A stretch of 64,000 bases of DNA from an uncultured Pelagibacteraceae bacterium (GTDB lineage: Bacteria > Pseudomonadota > Alphaproteobacteria > Pelagibacterales > Pelagibacteraceae): assembly GCA_902570695.1 (NCBI GenBank), contig CACFZE010000001.1:237692-301691 (forward strand). The letters are read 5' to 3'. The position numbers and the translations under genes are program-made. The first letter of the stretch is position 1; the number at the start of each line of letters is the position of its first letter. This document shows, in pieces, positions 43,320 to 51,899 of this stretch. The notes beneath the pieces are model-generated. The model searched no databases. It had not been told where the DNA came from and worked only from the letters and a program-made list of their open reading frames with translations.

Positions 43320-43348
43320 AGTACAACAAAAACGATATTCAGAGTCAA
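43320..43348 (-). promoter_or_regulatory. putative sigma70 promoter for potD
   Basis: On the minus strand, TTGACT (43348-43343) and TGTACT (43325-43320) are separated by 17 bases, about 47 bases upstream of the potD start. The spacing is ideal and the -35 is strong, while the -10 matches 4 of 6. It lies in the 115-base gap between potA and potD. Confidence 0.45.
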
Positions 43349-43388
43349 CAGGCCATTTTGTTATAGGAATACTAGGCTATTTGAGAAA

Positions 43389-44474
43389 TTATTTAGGATC
43401 TAAAGCTCTAGCATCTTGACTGTTCCATCCTACTTTAATCTCATTGCCTAATTTTAAATCTAGCTCGTTTGAGCTATTTGGAACTTTTAAAATAAATTCT
43501 TTATTACCCAAAAGATCTAATCTTACTCTAGTATGATCACCATGGTAGATAACTTCTTCGATTTTTCCAGTTTGATTATTATCCATTTTGTCTTTTGGAT
43601 TTATTAATGCTCTCTCTGGTCTTATTGAAACTGTTGTTTTATCCCCTTTGGAATTTACTGAAATTGGATTTGCTAAAATTTCTCCATTTTGAAGTTTAAC
43701 CTTACAAATATCTTTTGAAATATCCGTTACTTCTCCACCAAAAGTATTATTTTCACCTATAAACTCTGCAACGAACGAATTAACTGGCTCTTCATATAAT
43801 TTATCAGGACTTGATAATTGTTGTACTTTACCATCATTAAAAACTGCAATCCTATTTGACATTGTTAGTGCTTCTCCTTGATCGTGTGTAACGTAAACTA
43901 CAGTAACACCAATATTTTCATGAATATGTTTAATTTCGTATTGCATACTTTCTCTTAAGTTTTTATCTAAAGCTCCAAGGGGTTCATCCATTAAAACTAC
44001 TGCTGGATCAAATACGAGAGCTCTTGCAACAGCCACTCTTTGTTGTTGTCCACCTGATAATTGCGCTGGCATTCTACTTTCAAATCCTGATAGAGAAACC
44101 ATTGACAAAGCTTTATCTACTTTTTTATCAATCTCATCTTTTTTAACTTTTCTTACTCTTAAGGGAAATGCTAAGTTTTCATAAACTGTCATATGAGGAA
44201 ACAATGCATAATTTTGAAAAACCATTCCAATTCCTCTCTTGTGAGGTGGAATATTTGAAATAGGATTAGAGTCTAAATAGATTTCACCATTGGTTGGTGT
44301 TTCAAATCCAGCTAACATCATTAGACAAGTTGTTTTTCCTGAACCAGATGGGCCAAGCATAGTAATAAACTCACCCTCTGAGATATTAAGATTTAAATCT
44401 TTTACTACTAAGACTTTACCGTCGTAACTTTTATCAACTTTATCGAATTTAACGAATTCCGTATTTTTAGACAT
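43389..44474 (-). CDS. potA: spermidine/putrescine-type ABC transporter ATPase (PotA-like)
   Basis: The 361-residue ATPase has Walker A MLGPSGSGKTTCLMMLAGFE, Q-loop MVFQNYALFPHMTVYENLAF, signature LSGGQQQRVAVARAL and Walker B VVLMDEPLGALDKNLRE, followed by a C-terminal TOBE-type domain (VSIRPERALINPK). This is the PotA/UgpC class energising polyamine-type importers. It lies between the ectoine-hydrolase-like gene and potD, in the order eutA-like, doeA-like, potA, potD, potB, potC. Confidence 0.94.
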   Translation of the reverse strand: MSKNTEFVKFDKVDKSYDGKVLVVKDLNLNISEGEFITMLGPSGSGKTTCLMMLAGFETPTNGEIYLDSNPISNIPPHKRGIGMVFQNYALFPHMTVYENLAFPLRVRKVKKDEIDKKVDKALSMVSLSGFESRMPAQLSGGQQQRVAVARALVFDPAVVLMDEPLGALDKNLRESMQYEIKHIHENIGVTVVYVTHDQGEALTMSNRIAVFNDGKVQQLSSPDKLYEEPVNSFVAEFIGENNTFGGEVTDISKDICKVKLQNGEILANPISVNSKGDKTTVSIRPERALINPKDKMDNNQTGKIEEVIYHGDHTRVRLDLLGNKEFILKVPNSSNELDLKLGNEIKVGWNSQDARALDPK

Positions 44475-44511
44475 TCTGTGTTAAAACATTTAAGAAGTTA
44501 ATTATCAATAG

Positions 44512-45684
44512 TTAATAGTTCTTTATATGTAGCTCTTTTGGATAATTACAGAATAATTCACAACCTTTGTCTGTAACTCGGATTGCTTCAGATGCTTCTA
44601 CTCCCCAATCACCAAACTGCATTACTGCAATCATATGAAAACAAACATTTGGTTCAAGTACTGTCATATCACCTTTATAAATATTTAACGTATGCTCTCC
44701 CCAATCTGGTGGATATCCGATGCCTATTGAGTAACCCGTTCTTGATTTCTTCTCGATGCCATATTTATCTAAAATTTTCCAAAAAGCTTGGGCTACATCA
44801 TTTGCTGTGTTTCCAGGTTTTGTAGCATCAATTCCAGCTTGTAAAGCTTCAATAGTTTTATTCATGGTATCAATTTTTAATTGATCAGGTTTACCTAATA
44901 AAATTGTTCGAGCCATAGGTGCGTGATATCTTTTATATACACCTGAAAGTTCAATTATAGTTGCTTCACCCTCAACAAATTTATCTTGAGTTGCTGTTAA
45001 ATGTGAAGCAGATGTACCTTTTCCAGTTGGAAGAAGCGTTGCGATACTAGAATATTCACCTCCAAATTCTTTTGTACCATAAAACAAAGACTTTTGAATT
45101 TCTCCAACAGCATCGCATTGTCTTGTACCAGGTTTAATTACTTCCATTGCTGTTTGCATGCCTTTTTGAGAAATTAAAGCTGCAGACTTCATATAATTTA
45201 TCTCTGCATTGGATTTAATTAATCTAGCCCAATTAACTAGTCGATCAGAATCGATAATGTTTGCATCTGGCAATCCCTGCTTAATCTTTTCATAACAAAA
45301 AGCTGTAAAATAATGAGCATCCATTTCAACTCCAATGGACAGTTTATCCCATTTTTTTTCTCTAATTACTTTGGTCAAGTAATCATAGGGATGTTTTGGC
45401 CAAGTATGAATATAACTTTCATCATAAACTATAATATTATCTTTATTTAAATAGGTCTTTATGTATGCCCCACCCGCATCTTGATCTCTTACAAAGCAAA
45501 TTGGTTCTTTTGAATCAACATGCACTAAGACACATTGAGCATAATAAAAAGACCAAGCATCGTAGCCTGTAAGATAATTCATGTTATTTGTGTCGTGAGA
45601 AATAATTAAATCAATTTTTTTCTCTTTCATCAGAGATTGAACTTTTAATAATCTTTGTTTGTATTCATCTTTTGAAAAAGACAT
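44512..45684 (-). CDS. M24-family hydrolase, ectoine hydrolase-like (DoeA/EutD)
   Basis: The 390-residue pita-bread-fold (creatinase/prolidase M24) protein resembles ectoine hydrolases. SHDTNNMNYLTGYDAWSFYY, IGVEMDAHYFTAFCYEKI, the catalytic-region KRYHAPMARTILLGKP and SRTGYSIGIGYPPDWGEHTL are closer to DoeA/EutD than to proline peptidases or the DMSP lyase DddP. Ectoine hydrolase opens the ectoine ring to N-acetyl-diaminobutyrate. Its immediate neighbour is an EutA-like gene, as in ectoine-use clusters, but the deacetylase gene (doeB/eutE) and a regulator are absent. A different cyclic or guanidino substrate is a genuine alternative. It probably forms one transcript with the Pot-type transporter. 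Confidence 0.78.
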   Translation of the reverse strand: MSFSKDEYKQRLLKVQSLMKEKKIDLIISHDTNNMNYLTGYDAWSFYYAQCVLVHVDSKEPICFVRDQDAGGAYIKTYLNKDNIIVYDESYIHTWPKHPYDYLTKVIREKKWDKLSIGVEMDAHYFTAFCYEKIKQGLPDANIIDSDRLVNWARLIKSNAEINYMKSAALISQKGMQTAMEVIKPGTRQCDAVGEIQKSLFYGTKEFGGEYSSIATLLPTGKGTSASHLTATQDKFVEGEATIIELSGVYKRYHAPMARTILLGKPDQLKIDTMNKTIEALQAGIDATKPGNTANDVAQAFWKILDKYGIEKKSRTGYSIGIGYPPDWGEHTLNIYKGDMTVLEPNVCFHMIAVMQFGDWGVEASEAIRVTDKGCELFCNYPKELHIKNY

Positions 45685-45687
45685 AAA

Positions 45688-46428
45688 TTAATCAAACAGT
45701 CTTCCAAATCCTTTTACAGATTTATTTTCACCGATGTTTTCCAAAGATTCCCAGATTAAAGCTTGGTTGCTTGAAAGAACTGGTATTCCTAGTTTATCTT
45801 CTAATTTTTGTATTAGAGGAAGAACTGGTAAAGCGGTACAAGATACAAATAAAGCGTCTGCTTCACTTACATCCAAATTTATAAGAACATCAAACAGATA
45901 ATTTTGATCAACTTTACCAATCTCCATATCAGAATGAATATCAAAGTATGCATTTGAAGTAATTTCAAAATCAGATGATTTAAAGTAATCAACAACATCA
46001 TCATTAACTTTTTTACTATAAGGAGTAAAGATAGAAAGTTTTTTAATATTTAATTTTTTCAACGCTTTCAAGGCTGCTGTGCTTGGTGTTGAAAGTTTTG
46101 CCTCAGGTTTTGCTATTTGTATTTTATTTTTAATATTATCGTATCCTGCTGCTATAGTACCTGATGTACAAGCATATACAACACAGTCTAATTTTTGTTC
46201 TGGCAAGATATCTTTTGTTACTTGAGTAATATTCTCTGACATTTTGATCAAATTCTCTTTGGTTAAGGGGTTGTAACATTCTATTCTATTTACAAAAAAA
46301 TCTATTTTTTTATCTTTAATTACACTTATAAAATCTTTTTCAATCACTAGATCGGTTGCTAAAGCGATGAGCCCAATACGTGGATTTTGGTTATTTTCAA
46401 ACTTTGGTTCTATTTTTTGTGATTTCAT
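45688..46428 (-). CDS. EutA-like Asp/Glu racemase-maleate isomerase superfamily protein
   Basis: The 246-residue protein is of the aspartate/glutamate racemase superfamily. Two Cys-containing active-site motifs are visible: VVYACTSGTIAAGYDNIKNK (first Cys) and ALFVSCTALPVLPLIQKLED (second Cys). This two-cysteine arrangement is used by maleate isomerases and arylmalonate decarboxylases. Ectoine-use operons carry EutA with the same look; its exact role is not established. It starts the minus-strand operon and is followed after 3 bases by the ectoine-hydrolase-like gene. The intergenic region upstream (117 bases) is shared with a divergent aldehyde dehydrogenase. Confidence 0.78.
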   Translation of the reverse strand: MKSQKIEPKFENNQNPRIGLIALATDLVIEKDFISVIKDKKIDFFVNRIECYNPLTKENLIKMSENITQVTKDILPEQKLDCVVYACTSGTIAAGYDNIKNKIQIAKPEAKLSTPSTAALKALKKLNIKKLSIFTPYSKKVNDDVVDYFKSSDFEITSNAYFDIHSDMEIGKVDQNYLFDVLINLDVSEADALFVSCTALPVLPLIQKLEDKLGIPVLSSNQALIWESLENIGENKSVKGFGRLFD

Positions 46429-46489
46429 AAATATAATATACCACCACTTATTGATTAATCATTAAAATTTAAAAAGTGCATCTAATTTC

Positions 46490-46519
46490 TTGAATGGTAA
46501 GAGCAAATAAACGTATAAT
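46490..46519 (+). promoter_or_regulatory. putative sigma70 promoter for the aldehyde dehydrogenase gene
   Basis: TTGAAT (46490-46495) and a perfect TATAAT (46514-46519) are separated by 18 bases, 26 bases upstream of the ATG at 46546. This is the best consensus promoter I see on the plus strand, in the divergent region opposite the EutA-like gene. Confidence 0.55.
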
Positions 46520-46545
46520 AAGAAAAATTAATTTTGAATATATAA

Positions 46546-47979
46546 ATGCTCGATAAAAAAAAATTTTACATCAATGGCAAATGGGTTGAGCCAGTAAAGA
46601 AGAATGAATGTGAGGTTATTAATCCATCGACAGAAGAAGTTTGTGCAATTATAAGTCTTGGAAGTTCTGATGATACAAATGCTGCAGTCAGAGCAGCAAA
46701 ATCTGCATTTGAGACTTGGAAAGAAACCTCAAAAGAAGAAAGGTTGAATTTATTAGAGAAATTATTAAAAATTTATAATTCTAGATGGGATGATATGACT
46801 GATGCTATCACTACAGAGCTTGGTTGTCCTAAAGATTGGTGTTCAGCTAATCAAACATCTTCTGGTGCAGGTCATATTGAAGACTTTATAAAAAGATTAA
46901 AAAATTTCGAATTCGAACCTGGTTTTGATAAGGGATCTACTAATCATATTTTATATGAGCCAATTGGAGTTTGTGGATTAATTACACCTTGGAATTGGCC
47001 TATAAATCAAATTGCTTTAAAAGTAATTCCAGCTTTTGCTACTGGATGCACAATGGTGCTTAAGCCATCTGAAATTGCACCATTGTCAGGAATGTTATTT
47101 TCAGAGATGATAGATGAGGCTGGGTTTCCAGCTGGAGTATTTAATCTAGTGAATGGTGATGGGCCTGGTGTTGGAACTGACCTGTCAGGACATCCTGATG
47201 TTGATATGGTCTCATTTACAGGATCTACTAGAGCTGGAAAATTAATTACAAAGAATGCTGCTGAAACTATAAAAAGAGTTTGTCTTGAACTTGGTGGCAA
47301 AGGTGGAAATATTGTTTTTGCTGATGCATATCCTGATGCAGTTAGAGATGGCATCAGAAACGTAATGAGTAATTCAGGTCAATCATGTGATGCTCCAACT
47401 AGAATGCTTGTTGAAAAATCAATTTATAAAAGAGCTGTTGAAGAAGCCGCAGACGAAGCTAATAAAATTAAAGTTGATCTTGCTTCAAAAGCTGGTGATC
47501 ACATAGGACCTGTAATTTCAAAAACACAATTTGATAAAATTCAGAGTTTAATAAATAGTGGAATTGAAGAAGGTGCTACTTTAGTAGCGGGTGGTCCTGA
47601 TAAACCTGAAGACTTAAAAAAAGGTTATTTTATTAAGCCGACGGTATTCACTGATGTTAATAATAATATGAGAATTGCTAAAGAGGAAATATTTGGACCA
47701 GTATTGTCAATCATTCCTTTTGAAAATGAAGAGGAAGCTATCCAAATTACAAATGACACAGAATATGGATTAGGAAACTATTTACAAACAGAGGATAAAG
47801 AAAAGGCAAAAAGAGTCTCAAAAAAATTAAGATCTGGAATTGTTTATGTAAATCATAAAGCAGCAGACTCTGGAACTCCTTTTGGTGGATATAGACAATC
47901 CGGAAATGGACGTGAGGGTGGAACCTGGGGATTGCATGAATATCTAGAGGTAAAAACTATTACTGAATGGAAAAATTAA
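46546..47979 (+). CDS. NAD(P)-dependent aldehyde dehydrogenase
   Basis: This 477-residue aldehyde dehydrogenase is a paralogue of the one at 20694-22127 with the same length and matching motifs: LITPWNWPINQIALKV, FTGSTRAGKLITKNAA, VCLELGGKGGNIVFAD (catalytic Glu) and MSNSGQSCDAPTRMLVEK (catalytic Cys). The substrate is unknown. It is divergent from the ectoine/Pot operon and could oxidise an aldehyde derived from the imported compound. The downstream VOC gene begins 1 base after its stop, so they are co-transcribed. Confidence 0.92.
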   Translation: MLDKKKFYINGKWVEPVKKNECEVINPSTEEVCAIISLGSSDDTNAAVRAAKSAFETWKETSKEERLNLLEKLLKIYNSRWDDMTDAITTELGCPKDWCSANQTSSGAGHIEDFIKRLKNFEFEPGFDKGSTNHILYEPIGVCGLITPWNWPINQIALKVIPAFATGCTMVLKPSEIAPLSGMLFSEMIDEAGFPAGVFNLVNGDGPGVGTDLSGHPDVDMVSFTGSTRAGKLITKNAAETIKRVCLELGGKGGNIVFADAYPDAVRDGIRNVMSNSGQSCDAPTRMLVEKSIYKRAVEEAADEANKIKVDLASKAGDHIGPVISKTQFDKIQSLINSGIEEGATLVAGGPDKPEDLKKGYFIKPTVFTDVNNNMRIAKEEIFGPVLSIIPFENEEEAIQITNDTEYGLGNYLQTEDKEKAKRVSKKLRSGIVYVNHKAADSGTPFGGYRQSGNGREGGTWGLHEYLEVKTITEWKN

Positions 47980-47980
47980 A

Positions 47981-48361
47981 ATGCTTGGTTATGTAATGGT
48001 AGGAACCAATAACTTAGAAAAAGCAATAATTTTTTATGATGAAGTCTTAAAAGTTTTAAATCTAGAAAGAAATTATAAAGATGAAGTTTGCGCTGGTTAC
48101 ACAGAAAAAAATGGCGATGGAACTATAGAGTTTTATGTGACCAAACCTGTCAATATGAAAGAGGCAACAAATGGAAATGGAACGCAAGTTTCATTTATTA
48201 CTTCATCTAGAGATATAGTTGATAAGTTTCATGAGATTGGACTTAAGGCAGGTGGAAAAAGTGAAGGAGCTGGAGGTGAAAGACCAGAAGGTTCTGGAGT
48301 TTACTATTCTTATATTCGAGATCTTGATAATAATAAAATTTGTGCTTTCACAAACAATTAA
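47981..48361 (+). CDS. VOC-superfamily (glyoxalase/dioxygenase fold) protein
   Basis: The 126-residue protein matches a single vicinal-oxygen-chelate module pair: MVGTNNLEKAIIFYDEVLKV at the start (typical of VOC proteins) and GSGVYYSYIRDLDNNKICAF at the end with the family DPDGN-like motif read as DLDNN. Metal ligands are incomplete, so it may be a binding protein or a lactoylglutathione-lyase-like enzyme. It starts 1 base after the aldehyde dehydrogenase and its stop shares a base with the homocysteine methyltransferase ATG. Confidence 0.8.
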   Translation: MLGYVMVGTNNLEKAIIFYDEVLKVLNLERNYKDEVCAGYTEKNGDGTIEFYVTKPVNMKEATNGNGTQVSFITSSRDIVDKFHEIGLKAGGKSEGAGGERPEGSGVYYSYIRDLDNNKICAFTNN

Positions 48362-49272
48362 TGTCTTACAATTTAATTCAAGAAAAAATCGATCAAGGAA
48401 AAATTATTTTGCTTGATGGAGGTATAGGTGCCGAACTTGAAAAAAAAGGAGCTAAAATGGATCAAAACCTCTGGTGCGGAAAATGTTCGGTAGATAGCCC
48501 AGAATATCTAAAGGAAGTACATAAAAATTATATTGATGCAGGTGCTGATGTTATTACAACAAATACTTATGCTACAACTCCAATTTCTCTTAGAAAACAT
48601 GGATATGAAGACTCAATTGAATTATTTAATAAACAAGCAGTTCAAATTGCAAAACAAGCAATTCATAATTCAAAAAAGAGCGTCTGTTTAGCAGGAAGTG
48701 TTTCGAGTTATGGAAGCTTTCTTAAACTTGGAACAAAGAATATGAAGCCAAGTTTTAATGAACAGATTAAAATTTTATCAAATGAGGGTGTTGATTTAAT
48801 AATTTTAGAAGCAATGACATCTCAAGCAGAAATTGTGGAGACTATGCTTGAGTGTTCTTCAAATATAAAGTTACCTGTTTGGCTTTCTATTTCCTGTGTA
48901 ATAGATCAGAATACAAAAAATATTACACTTGGCTATGATGATGTGAAGAATAGAACTGAAATTTACGAGGATTTAGAAGAATCGTTGAAAAATTTTAGCA
49001 AATTACATAAGGGGCCAATTTTAATTGCTCACTCAGATATTAAAACAACGAGTGCAGCTTTAGACACTGCATTAAAAAATTACAATGGAGTTATTGGTGC
49101 TTACCCTAATAAAGGCTATTACGAAAAACCAAATTGGAAGTTTGTAGATAATTTTTCACCCAATGATTATTTGGAAGTTGCAAAAAAATGGGTTAGCAAA
49201 GGTGTAAAAATTGTTGGTGGTTGTTGTGGTATAGGAGTTGAAGAGATAAAAGCTGTTTCAATTTTGAAGTAA
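48361..49272 (+). CDS. homocysteine S-methyltransferase family protein (copy 1)
   Basis: The 303-residue protein belongs to the zinc-dependent homocysteine methyltransferase family (BHMT/MmuM-like). It has IILLDGGIGAELEKKGAKMD at the N-terminus, DAGADVITTNTYATTPISL, the first zinc Cys in WLSISCVIDQNTK and the Cys pair in IVGGCCGIGVEEIKAV. It would transfer a methyl group from a donor such as betaine or S-methylmethionine to homocysteine, giving methionine. The frame is open to 48340, but the ATG at 48361 overlapping the VOC stop is preferred. MsrA follows 17 bases later, forming a methionine-related pair. Confidence 0.85.
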   Translation: MSYNLIQEKIDQGKIILLDGGIGAELEKKGAKMDQNLWCGKCSVDSPEYLKEVHKNYIDAGADVITTNTYATTPISLRKHGYEDSIELFNKQAVQIAKQAIHNSKKSVCLAGSVSSYGSFLKLGTKNMKPSFNEQIKILSNEGVDLIILEAMTSQAEIVETMLECSSNIKLPVWLSISCVIDQNTKNITLGYDDVKNRTEIYEDLEESLKNFSKLHKGPILIAHSDIKTTSAALDTALKNYNGVIGAYPNKGYYEKPNWKFVDNFSPNDYLEVAKKWVSKGVKIVGGCCGIGVEEIKAVSILK

Positions 49273-49289
49273 TAATATATTGTAAAATT

Positions 49290-49745
49290 ATGAAAACGTT
49301 TATTGGTGGTATTGGTTGTTTTTGGGACGAAACTAAATACGATGGTATAAAAGGAATATTATCTACAGAATGTGGTTACTGCGGAGGTGATGATCCTAAT
49401 GTTACTTACAAAGCAGTCTGTGGTGGAGATACAGGTCATATAGAAGTAGTTAAAGTTCAATATGATGAAAATATTTTAAGCTATGAAGATATGGTCAGAT
49501 TATTTTTTAAACTCCATGACTCAACTCAAAAAAATAGGCAAGGAACTTATGTAGGAATTCAATATCGCTCTGAGATATTTTATAATAATGATAATGAAAA
49601 AAATACAGCAGAGAAAATTTTAAAAGAAATGAATGAGAAGTTAGATGGAAAAGTTACTACAAAGATTTCCAAAGAAAAAAACTATTGTAAAGCAGAAGGC
49701 TATCATCAAAAGTACGAGAAAAATAAATCTCTAAAGTTTGGATAA
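49290..49745 (+). CDS. msrA: peptide methionine sulfoxide reductase MsrA
   Basis: The 151-residue MsrA has the catalytic Cys in GGIGCFWDETKYDGIKG, the GYCGGDDPNVTYKAVCGGDT region, HIEVVKVQYDENILSYEDM and QYRSEIFYNNDNEKNTAEK. It reduces methionine-S-sulfoxide in proteins or free. Additional Cys residues (GYCGG, AVCGG, NYCKAEGYHQKY) may serve as resolving cysteines. It lies in the methionine-related set between two homocysteine methyltransferase genes. Confidence 0.93.
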   Translation: MKTFIGGIGCFWDETKYDGIKGILSTECGYCGGDDPNVTYKAVCGGDTGHIEVVKVQYDENILSYEDMVRLFFKLHDSTQKNRQGTYVGIQYRSEIFYNNDNEKNTAEKILKEMNEKLDGKVTTKISKEKNYCKAEGYHQKYEKNKSLKFG

Positions 49746-49756
49746 AAAATACTAAT

Positions 49757-50914
49757 TTGAAAAAAATTATTTCAGAAAAAAATCCAGAATTAGTTACAAG
49801 AAAAGATAATAAAGCTCAATGGAATCTCCCAAATAAAAGAAGGTTGGGTTTTAGAAATTTATATAAAATTAATAGATATGGAATTTACCTTAGATCAGAT
49901 TTTGTTCTAAAATTAAAAAAAAAAATTAATAAGAGAATTGGCAGATTATCTTCTGTAAAAAAGGTAACTAAAAATAAAGCTTTTTGCTCTCTGATAGTTG
50001 GTAAAGATCAGGATATTTTATTCGAGCAGTACGCAAAGGACTTTTCTACAAATCAGCCTCAAACAATTATGTCAATTACAAAAATGTTTATACATTTATT
50101 TGTGGGAGAGCTGATAGACAGAAAACTAATTAACTTGAATAAGAAAATTTCATTTTACTTGCCAAAAATTGGCAGTGGTTATGCAAATGCAAAAGTAAAA
50201 GATGTTTTAGACATGAACATTGTAAATCTATACAGCGAAGATTATACAAAAGCTTATTCGTCTTCATTTTTACATGAGCCTGTAGGAGGATGGAGACTGC
50301 CGATTAAAGGTAAAAACATTCAAAGCCAGGAACAATATTTAAATTCAATTAAATCTTTAAAAAGCAGAGATTTAAAAAATTATACCGATCTTGCGCATTA
50401 TAAATCAGCTAATACCGATGTTATTGGTCTAATTGTCGAAAAAGTAAGTAAAAAAAGTTTAAGACAATGGCTGTTGGAAACTGTTGAAGCAACAGGATTT
50501 GAAGAAGGATTGTATATAGGTACAGATAGATTTGGAACGCCGTGGATGTCTGGAGGTGGAAGTTTAATTACAAGAGATTTTTTAAGAATGGGTTTACTTT
50601 TTTCCAGGTTTGGAAAAGGTATAAATGGAAAAAATATTGGTTCTAAAACTTTTTTGAGTAAAACTATTAATAGTGAGGGACCCAAATACATTCAATTATC
50701 TAAGAATAAATTTGTCTGTTATGTTAATTCATTAATGAAATGTGGTAACTGGATTGGTCACTCTGGGTATGGGGGCCAATTTTTAGGAATAAATTTGAAA
50801 ACAAAAGTTGTTGCTGCTTTTTTTTCTGTCTTAGAGACTAAATCTGCAACAAATGAAAAATATAAAAAAGATATGGTAAATATGATAGACCAAATAATTA
50901 GTAAAGATTACTAA
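49757..50914 (+). CDS. beta-lactamase-family serine hydrolase
   Basis: This 385-residue serine beta-lactamase-like hydrolase (class C/esterase type) has the SxxK motif in TIMSITKMFIHLFVGELID, the YxN-type region LAHYKSANTDVIGLIVEKV and the C-terminal HSGYGGQFLGINLKTKVVAA. The start is a TTG at 49757; no ATG is available before the conserved region. There is no signal peptide, so it is probably cytoplasmic or non-classically exported. The substrate is unknown (ester, amide or D-amino peptide). It is convergent with the second homocysteine methyltransferase. Confidence 0.8.
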   Translation: MKKIISEKNPELVTRKDNKAQWNLPNKRRLGFRNLYKINRYGIYLRSDFVLKLKKKINKRIGRLSSVKKVTKNKAFCSLIVGKDQDILFEQYAKDFSTNQPQTIMSITKMFIHLFVGELIDRKLINLNKKISFYLPKIGSGYANAKVKDVLDMNIVNLYSEDYTKAYSSSFLHEPVGGWRLPIKGKNIQSQEQYLNSIKSLKSRDLKNYTDLAHYKSANTDVIGLIVEKVSKKSLRQWLLETVEATGFEEGLYIGTDRFGTPWMSGGGSLITRDFLRMGLLFSRFGKGINGKNIGSKTFLSKTINSEGPKYIQLSKNKFVCYVNSLMKCGNWIGHSGYGGQFLGINLKTKVVAAFFSVLETKSATNEKYKKDMVNMIDQIISKDY

Positions 50915-50915
50915 A

Positions 50916-51899
50916 TTAAGAAAATTTTGTTATCAAAGATTTTAAATGTTTATCTGTGACGCCACAACAACCCCCAATAATTTTTACCTGATCGTCTATT
51001 AGCTCAGAACACTTATCAACAAATTCAATTTCATTTTCAGTTATTAATGCCTGCATAGTACTAGTGTCAAATTTATGAATCTCTGGATAGAACATAATTG
51101 GCCCATTCCAATTTGATTTTAAAACTTTCATTCCCTTTTTCGTATCAACAAACCAACTATGCATTATGCCATAAACATCTCCACCGATAGATTTGAGTGA
51201 ATTAATTATTTCAGCAAAATTTATAATTTTATCTTCAGGAAGGAATTTTGGCTCATCAGGATATTTTAAAGGGTCATATATAATAGATCTCTCTTTTTCT
51301 GCTCTAAAATTTCTACCTACTACGGTTTCATCAAATTTACTTATGCAGCAACTTAATCCAACCCATACAGGCAAACCTGTTTCTAAAGCAGCATTTAACA
51401 AAATTTTAGCGTGATCAATATCTAAAAGCATTTCAAGAATAAGCACTTCGACTCCCTCTTCTTTTAATACTTTCGCTTGTTCTTTATAATTTTTTTCTTC
51501 TTTTGCAAATGATGGTACAAATTTTGTGTCAGGTCTAAATTCATTTTCAGCCAAAGCTAAATATGTTGACATGCTTCCAGCAATTTTAATTTTTTTTCCA
51601 GAATTTTTAACTGCTTGTCTTGCTAACTTAACAGTATCAATGTTAATTTTTATTGTCTGATCTCCTAAATTTGAAGGCTCAAGACAATGCCTTGCAGTTC
51701 CAAAAGTATTGGTTGTTATCATATCACATCCGGCGTTTATATGACTTTCGTGTACTTTAATTACTATTTCGGGTGAGAAAACATTTGCTAAACCAGAAAA
51801 AGCTGGTCCCATTGTTCCACCAAGTCTCTGAATTTCTGAGCCTGTTCCACCATCTAAGAAGACTTTTTTTTTTGATTTCAATAATTCATTAATATCCAT
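50916..51899 (-). CDS. homocysteine S-methyltransferase family protein (copy 2)
   Basis: The 327-residue homologue of the gene at 48361 has VFLDGGTGSEIQRLGGTMGP, NAGCDMITTNTFGTARHCLE, zinc Cys in VGLSCCISKFDETVVGRNF and the C-terminal KIIGGCCGVTDKHLKSLI. It is longer and more divergent, with a His-rich region (GIMHSWFVDTKKGMKVLKSN). Methyl donor unknown. Its start shares one base with the stop of the EamA gene upstream, so the minus-strand run is ADH, amidase, EamA, methyltransferase. Confidence 0.84.
   Translation of the reverse strand: MDINELLKSKKKVFLDGGTGSEIQRLGGTMGPAFSGLANVFSPEIVIKVHESHINAGCDMITTNTFGTARHCLEPSNLGDQTIKINIDTVKLARQAVKNSGKKIKIAGSMSTYLALAENEFRPDTKFVPSFAKEEKNYKEQAKVLKEEGVEVLILEMLLDIDHAKILLNAALETGLPVWVGLSCCISKFDETVVGRNFRAEKERSIIYDPLKYPDEPKFLPEDKIINFAEIINSLKSIGGDVYGIMHSWFVDTKKGMKVLKSNWNGPIMFYPEIHKFDTSTMQALITENEIEFVDKCSELIDDQVKIIGGCCGVTDKHLKSLITKFS

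Noticed and set aside
44512..45684. DddP-type DMSP lyase or Xaa-Pro aminopeptidase
   Set aside because: M24 fold is shared, but the motifs around YPPDWGEHT and RYHAPMAR and the EutA-like neighbour fit ectoine hydrolase better. Not fully excluded.
46452..46461. TGATTAATCA palindrome in the divergent region before the aldehyde dehydrogenase
   Set aside because: Only 10 bases and AT-rich; expected by chance in this composition.
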